NCBI GenBank assembly: GCA_020848435.1
Contig: JADLAC010000081.1
Location: 1-36,790 of the forward strand
Direction: 5' to 3'
DNA: 36,790 nucleotides
Source of the DNA: Burkholderiales bacterium
GTDB lineage: Bacteria > Pseudomonadota > Gammaproteobacteria > Burkholderiales > WYBJ01
Made by a program: the position numbers and the translations under genes
The notes under the pieces: model-generated
The model's database searches: none
What the model was told of the DNA's origin: nothing
What the model saw: only the letters and a program-made list of their open reading frames with translations
Shown here: positions 33,532-36,790 of the stretch, piece after piece
How positions within the stretch are numbered: position 1 is the first letter of the stretch
Layout: each line of letters begins with the position of its first letter

Positions 33532-34416
33532 TCACATCAGCTTCGCCGCTTGCGGCCCCTTCACCGGTATTTCAAGCAGATCTTCGCCGAACACGATGTT
33601 GCCGCGGTAGATTTCGCCCATCTCGCGCACCAGGCGTTCGCGCACGCCGGGTTGATCGATCTGCTCGGTGACGTGGCTGATGACCACGGTGCCGACGTTC
33701 GCCTGCTGCGCCAGGCGGGCGAGCTCCATGTGACCCATGCAGGATTGCGCGAACTCGGCCCCGAGCTCGGTGCCCGAGAGATACTGGCACATGTGCACGA
33801 GCACGTCGCAATCCTGCGCCAGCCGTTGCATCGATGCGCACGGGCCGCTGTCGCCGGAATAGACGAATGAGCCTTCCGGAGTATCCAGGCGGAAACCGTA
33901 GGACACGAGCTGCGGGCCGAAGTGCGATACCCCTGTAGTCGTGACTTGCCAGCCGCCGCCGCGCACGACATCGTTCGGGGCGAGCTCGGTGACATCGGGG
34001 ACCGGCTTCTTGCGCTCGCCACTGCCGCCGCGCGCCCAGTAGATCTGCACGCTGCAAAGATTCTCGGTGCGCGCCACCAGGTCCGGCCAGAACGCGCCGC
34101 CCTTTTCGAACAGCGAGCGCGTCACTTCCTTGATCGGCGGCGGACCGTAGACCCTGAGCTCGGGAATCTTGCCAGCGCCCTGGTCCCAGCGCGTGAGCAG
34201 CAAGCGCGGGAAATCCCCCATGTGGTCGTAGTGCAGATGGGAGCAGAAGAAATGCGTCACTCGGGTCGCGGCAATGCCGAGCTCGAGCAGACGATGGTGG
34301 GCGCCGAAGCCGTGGTCGAACACCAGGACATCCGCGCCGATCTCGACCACGTAACCCGAGCACATGCGCTTGAGCGAAGGCGTCGGCGTGCCGGTGCCTA
34401 GCAGCCTGATTCTCAT
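33532..34416 (-). CDS. Metallo-beta-lactamase-fold hydrolase (RNase Z-like)
   Basis: 294 aa from the ATG at 34416 (MRIRLLGTGTPTPSLKRMCS). The frame reads on to 34668, but that part is out of phase with the Bug gene it overlaps. The metal motif SHLHYDHMGD has H60, H62, D64 and H65. Later ligands are H in GVSHFGPQ, D in VYSGDSGPC and H in VISHVTEQ. The arrangement resembles RNase Z/arylsulfatase-type hydrolases more than beta-lactamases, but no exosite for tRNA is evident and no signal peptide is seen, so a cytosolic small-molecule hydrolase is more likely. It is embedded among Bug genes (29 nt after one, 116 nt before another), which points to catabolism. Confidence 0.88.
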   Translation of the reverse strand: MRIRLLGTGTPTPSLKRMCSGYVVEIGADVLVFDHGFGAHHRLLELGIAATRVTHFFCSHLHYDHMGDFPRLLLTRWDQGAGKIPELRVYGPPPIKEVTRSLFEKGGAFWPDLVARTENLCSVQIYWARGGSGERKKPVPDVTELAPNDVVRGGGWQVTTTGVSHFGPQLVSYGFRLDTPEGSFVYSGDSGPCASMQRLAQDCDVLVHMCQYLSGTELGAEFAQSCMGHMELARLAQQANVGTVVISHVTEQIDQPGVRERLVREMGEIYRGNIVFGEDLLEIPVKGPQAAKLM

Positions 34417-34445
34417 CCTATCCACCGTCCATTCATAGCCGCTGT

Positions 34446-35408
34446 CTACTCGACCTTGGCGCCCGATTCCCTGACGACACGGGCGTACTTGTCGACCTCG
34501 TTCTTCAGGAAGGTGCCGAATTCGTCCACGCTCATGGCGCTCGTCTCCGCCCCGAGCGCCGCGAGCTTGGGTTTGACCGCCGGGTCGTTGAGGCTGCGCA
34601 CGGTCTCGGCATTGAGCTTGGCGACGATGTCGCGCGGCGTGCCGGCCGGGGCGAGCAGGCTGAACCACGTCGGCACGTCGAACCCGGGCACCGATTCGCC
34701 CACCGTCGCGATCTCAGGCGCAGCCCCCGAGCGCTTCGCGGTCGATACCGCGAGCCCGCGCAGCTTGCCCGCGCGCACGTGCGGCATCGCCGGCGGCATG
34801 CCGGAGAAATACGTGAAGACGTGACCGCCGAGGAGGTCGACCAGCGCGGGCGCCGCGCCCTTGTAAGGCACGTGGACCATCTTCACGTTGGCGCTGCGAT
34901 TGAGCAGCTCGTGCGCGAGATGCGCCGGGCTGCCCGCGCCCGCCGAGGCGTACGTCATCTCGCCCGGCCGGCTTCTCGCCAGCGCCATCAGCTCCTTCAC
35001 CGACTTGACCGGCACCGAGGGATGGACCAGCAGGATCATCGGCACCACGCCCGTGAGCGCGATGGGCGCGAAGTCCTTCAGCGGATCGTAGCTCAGTTTC
35101 TTGAAGAGGCTCACGTTGATCGCGACCTCGGAGGTATAGCCGTGCAGCAGGGTATAGCCGTCGTTAGGGGCCTTCGCGACCAGCTCGGCGCCGATCATGC
35201 CGCTCGCGCCCGGGCGGCTGTCGACCAGCACCTGCTGTCCCCAGGCCTGGGTGAGCTTGTCCCCCAGGATGCGGGCGATGATCGTACCGCTGCCCCCCGG
35301 TGGATACGGCACGATGATGCGAATCGGCTTGCCGGGATAAGTCTGCGCGAGCGCGCTCGACCCCGCGAGCGCCGCGACGATCAACCCCATTGCTGTGACG
35401 ATCGACAT
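34446..35408 (-). CDS. Bug/TctC family periplasmic binding protein
   Basis: 320 aa from the ATG at 35408, preceded by GGGGGAGGAGG; the longer frame to 35552 is not supported. The signal peptide MSIVTAMGLIVAALAGSSAL is cut near ALA-QTYPGKPIRI. Family segments are VPYPPGGSGTIIARILG, DSRPGASGMIGAEL, HVPYKGAAPALVD and LAPAGTPRDIVAKLNAE. It follows another Bug gene by 43 nt and precedes the metallo-hydrolase gene by 29 nt. Ligand unknown. Confidence 0.94.
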   Translation of the reverse strand: MSIVTAMGLIVAALAGSSALAQTYPGKPIRIIVPYPPGGSGTIIARILGDKLTQAWGQQVLVDSRPGASGMIGAELVAKAPNDGYTLLHGYTSEVAINVSLFKKLSYDPLKDFAPIALTGVVPMILLVHPSVPVKSVKELMALARSRPGEMTYASAGAGSPAHLAHELLNRSANVKMVHVPYKGAAPALVDLLGGHVFTYFSGMPPAMPHVRAGKLRGLAVSTAKRSGAAPEIATVGESVPGFDVPTWFSLLAPAGTPRDIVAKLNAETVRSLNDPAVKPKLAALGAETSAMSVDEFGTFLKNEVDKYARVVRESGAKVE

Positions 35409-35451
35409 GCCTCCTCCCCCCAAAAACGTTCGGTGAACGTCGCTACGGCGG

Positions 35452-36426
35452 CTATTGCGGCTCGATCTTGGCCTCGCGGATGATCTTGGCATAGCGCGCG
35501 AAATCATCGCGGACGAAACGCGACAATTCCGCTGGCGTGCTGGGCGCGACATCGACCCCGGTGTTGACGAGATAGTCGTTGACTTCCTTGCTGTTGAGGA
35601 TGCGCACGATCTCGCCGTTCAACTTGCCGACCGTGCCCTTGGGCGTTTGCGTCGGGACGAAGAAGCCGAACCACATGCTGGTTTCGAACTCCTTGTAGCC
35701 GAGCTCGCGCATGGTGGGAATCTCGGGCAGCAGCGCCGAGCGCTTGCCGAGGGTGATGGCGAGCGGTCGAATCTTGCCCGCCTTCACGTGTGGTATCACG
35801 GGGCCCATGCCCATGTAGCCGAGCTTGACCTCCTGGCCTGCCAGCACGGCGGCCACGGCCGGGCCTCCGCCTTTGTACGGAACGTGCACGGTATTGACGC
35901 GCGCAGCGATGTTCAGGAGCTCGCCCGAGAGATGCATGGCGGTGCCGATCCCCGGCGTGCCGTAGGCGAACTTGGGATCCGAGCGCGCGTAGGCGATCAG
36001 CTCCTTGATGGAGCGCACCGGCAGCGAAGGATGCACACCGATCAGGATCGCCGTGATCGTCCCCTGCGAAATGGGCGCGAAATCCTTGATGGCATCGTAC
36101 GGCAGCGCGCGCATGAGCGCGGGGTTGATCGACAGCTCGCGGGTCGAGCCGACGAAAATGGTGTGGCCATCGGGCGAGCTGCGGGCCGAGATTTCGGAGG
36201 CGATCACGCCGTTGCCGCCGCCCCGATTGTCGACGACGACCGGCTTGGCGAGAGAATCGGTCATGCGCTGGGCGACGACGCGCGCGAGGATGTCGGTGTT
36301 CCCGCCGGGGGGATAGGGCACGATCAGCCGCAGCGGCCGGTCGGGAAAGGTCGATTCCGCGGCATTGGAAGACGACGCCATTGCTGCCACCGCAAGCCCG
36401 AACATCAGGCGAAACGCGCGCTGCAT
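35452..36426 (-). CDS. Bug/TctC family periplasmic binding protein (first gene of the operon)
   Basis: 324 aa from the ATG at 36426, preceded by GAGGGAGGAG. The signal peptide MQRAFRLMFGLAVAAMASSS ends near SNAAES. The mature part begins TFPDRPLRLIVPYPPGGNTD and contains NRGGGNGVIASEIS, GTPGIGTAMHLSGELL, HVPYKGGGPAVAAVL and PTQTPKGTVGKLNGEIV. It is the promoter-proximal gene of the run Bug, Bug, metallo-hydrolase, Bug, mlrC. An inverted repeat at 36518-36550 lies about 90-125 nt upstream of its start and may regulate the operon. Ligand unknown. Confidence 0.94.
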   Translation of the reverse strand: MQRAFRLMFGLAVAAMASSSNAAESTFPDRPLRLIVPYPPGGNTDILARVVAQRMTDSLAKPVVVDNRGGGNGVIASEISARSSPDGHTIFVGSTRELSINPALMRALPYDAIKDFAPISQGTITAILIGVHPSLPVRSIKELIAYARSDPKFAYGTPGIGTAMHLSGELLNIAARVNTVHVPYKGGGPAVAAVLAGQEVKLGYMGMGPVIPHVKAGKIRPLAITLGKRSALLPEIPTMRELGYKEFETSMWFGFFVPTQTPKGTVGKLNGEIVRILNSKEVNDYLVNTGVDVAPSTPAELSRFVRDDFARYAKIIREAKIEPQ

Positions 36427-36517
36427 GTCACTCCTCCCTCGAATCGTGGAACGGGACTTCGCATCCGCTGAACGGGCGTGCTCCAGCAATCGGCAAGCGA
36501 CCTCGACGGCAGGGGCA

Positions 36518-36550
36518 CTCGACCCGCGCATCGTTGGAACGCGGGTCGAG
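36518..36550. promoter_or_regulatory. Perfect 11-bp inverted repeat upstream of the Bug operon
   Basis: Arms CTCGACCCGCG (36518-36528) and CGCGGGTCGAG (36540-36550) flank an 11-nt spacer. One turn of DNA between half-sites and the position upstream of the first Bug gene suit an operator for a dimeric regulator. A transcript hairpin or terminator for a gene beyond the window is also possible, though no T-run follows. No regulator gene is present in the window. Confidence 0.45.
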
Positions 36551-36576
36551 CGGTCTCGGACCGTAGGTGGCGCTCG

Positions 36577-36703
36577 CTAGGAGCCTGTCGGACTTGATTT
36601 CGCGCGATGCGTTGTGCCCACAACGCGCGCAGGCAAGGCGCTCGGTGCAGGCCAATATCGGGCATATTGGCAAGCCGAGCAACGCCGCATGCGCGCGTTG
36701 TGG
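36577..36703 (+). repeat. 127-bp hairpin repeat, copy B (inverted relative to copy A at 1-127)
   Basis: 125 of 127 positions equal the reverse complement of bases 1-127. It begins CTAGGAGCCTGTCGGACTTG. The short hairpin is GCGTTGTG (36609-36616)-CC-CACAACGC (36619-36626). The long hairpin runs from CACAACGCGCGC (36619-) to GCGCGCGTTGTG (ending about 36702), with CCAATAT/ATATTGG at its tip. No gene lies in 36427-36790; this repeat, the inverted repeat before it and a further hairpin after it account for most of that stretch. Confidence 0.85.
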
Positions 36704-36749
36704 GCGCAACCCGAAGGGACGGGGCGCTTTTCGCGCATGGCGGTGTCGA

Positions 36750-36785
36750 ACGACTTGCCGATAGTCTCGCTATCGGCTGCGTCGT
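36750..36785. repeat. Further hairpin following copy B at the window edge
   Basis: GCCGATAG (36757-36764) and CTATCGGC (36770-36777) form an 8-bp stem with loop TCTCG. Flanking ACGAC and GTCGT can extend it with small bulges. It adds a third palindrome to the repeat region and may belong to a larger repeat cut off by the window end. Confidence 0.5.
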
Positions 36786-36790
36786 CCTCC

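Noticed and set aside
30869..33610. Long plus-strand open frame (about 913 codons) opposite mlrC and a Bug gene
   Set aside because: No domain signature, antisense to two well-identified genes, and no ribosome binding site.
1..36790. tRNA, rRNA, CRISPR array, riboswitch and prophage attachment sites
   Set aside because: No cloverleaf-like, regularly spaced repeat-spacer, or integrase-linked pattern was seen on either strand; the repeats present are palindromic and dispersed.

Overview
The window is GC-rich and almost fully coding. It reads as a chromosomal segment of a betaproteobacterium, probably Burkholderiales. The reasons are: (i) the order exbB-exbD-lpxK-Trm112-like-kdsB-adk followed by a pyrophosphate-type phosphofructokinase, a familiar betaproteobacterial arrangement; (ii) five periplasmic binding proteins of the Bug/TctC (tripartite tricarboxylate transporter) family in 37 kb, an expansion typical of Burkholderiales; (iii) a MutL carrying the DMHA(X)2E(X)4E endonuclease motif known from Neisseria-type MutL. 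No rRNA, tRNA, CRISPR array, prophage or transposase gene was found.

Layout. 1-127: hairpin-rich repeat. 124-5442 (minus): envelope and core operon exbB, exbD, lpxK, Trm112-like, kdsB, adk, pfp. 5443-5782: divergent control region with an AT-rich patch and a DnaA-box-like inverted repeat. 5783-7189 (plus): xseA. 7241-11838 (minus): a lipoate ligase/DUF116 fusion, then miaA and mutL. 12103-15111 (plus): pntAB transhydrogenase. 15305-18614 and on to 19072 (minus): a lone Bug protein, a DUF3047 lipoprotein, amiC and tsaE. 19067-26086 (plus): queG, a small SAM methyltransferase, and a translationally coupled heterotetrameric sarcosine oxidase operon soxB-soxD-soxA-soxG. 26213-29519 (plus): a DUF3750 protein and two paired acyl-CoA dehydrogenases. 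29531-36426 (minus): four Bug proteins interleaved with an MlrC-like M81 metallopeptidase and a metallo-beta-lactamase-fold hydrolase, with REP-like repeats around one of the Bug genes. 36577-36703: a second, inverted copy of the terminal 127-bp repeat.

How the parts work together. The left half is housekeeping: lipid A and KDO supply, a TolQR/ExbBD motor, nucleotide balance, DNA and tRNA maintenance, NADPH supply and septal cell-wall hydrolysis. The right half is catabolic. SoxBDAG would oxidise sarcosine (or a related N-methyl amino acid). The acyl-CoA dehydrogenase pair would oxidise an unidentified acyl-CoA. The Bug/MlrC/metallo-hydrolase operon looks like uptake and hydrolysis of an unidentified amide- or ester-containing substrate. 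No TctA/TctB permease is present, so the Bug proteins must use a permease elsewhere or act as sensors.

The most unusual items are the lipoate ligase fused to a cysteine-rich DUF116 domain, the near-identical 127-bp inverted repeats at the two ends of the window, and the REP-like repeats facing each other around a single Bug gene. Start codons were moved inward where signal peptides, Shine-Dalgarno sequences or family lengths demanded it; these cases are noted per gene.
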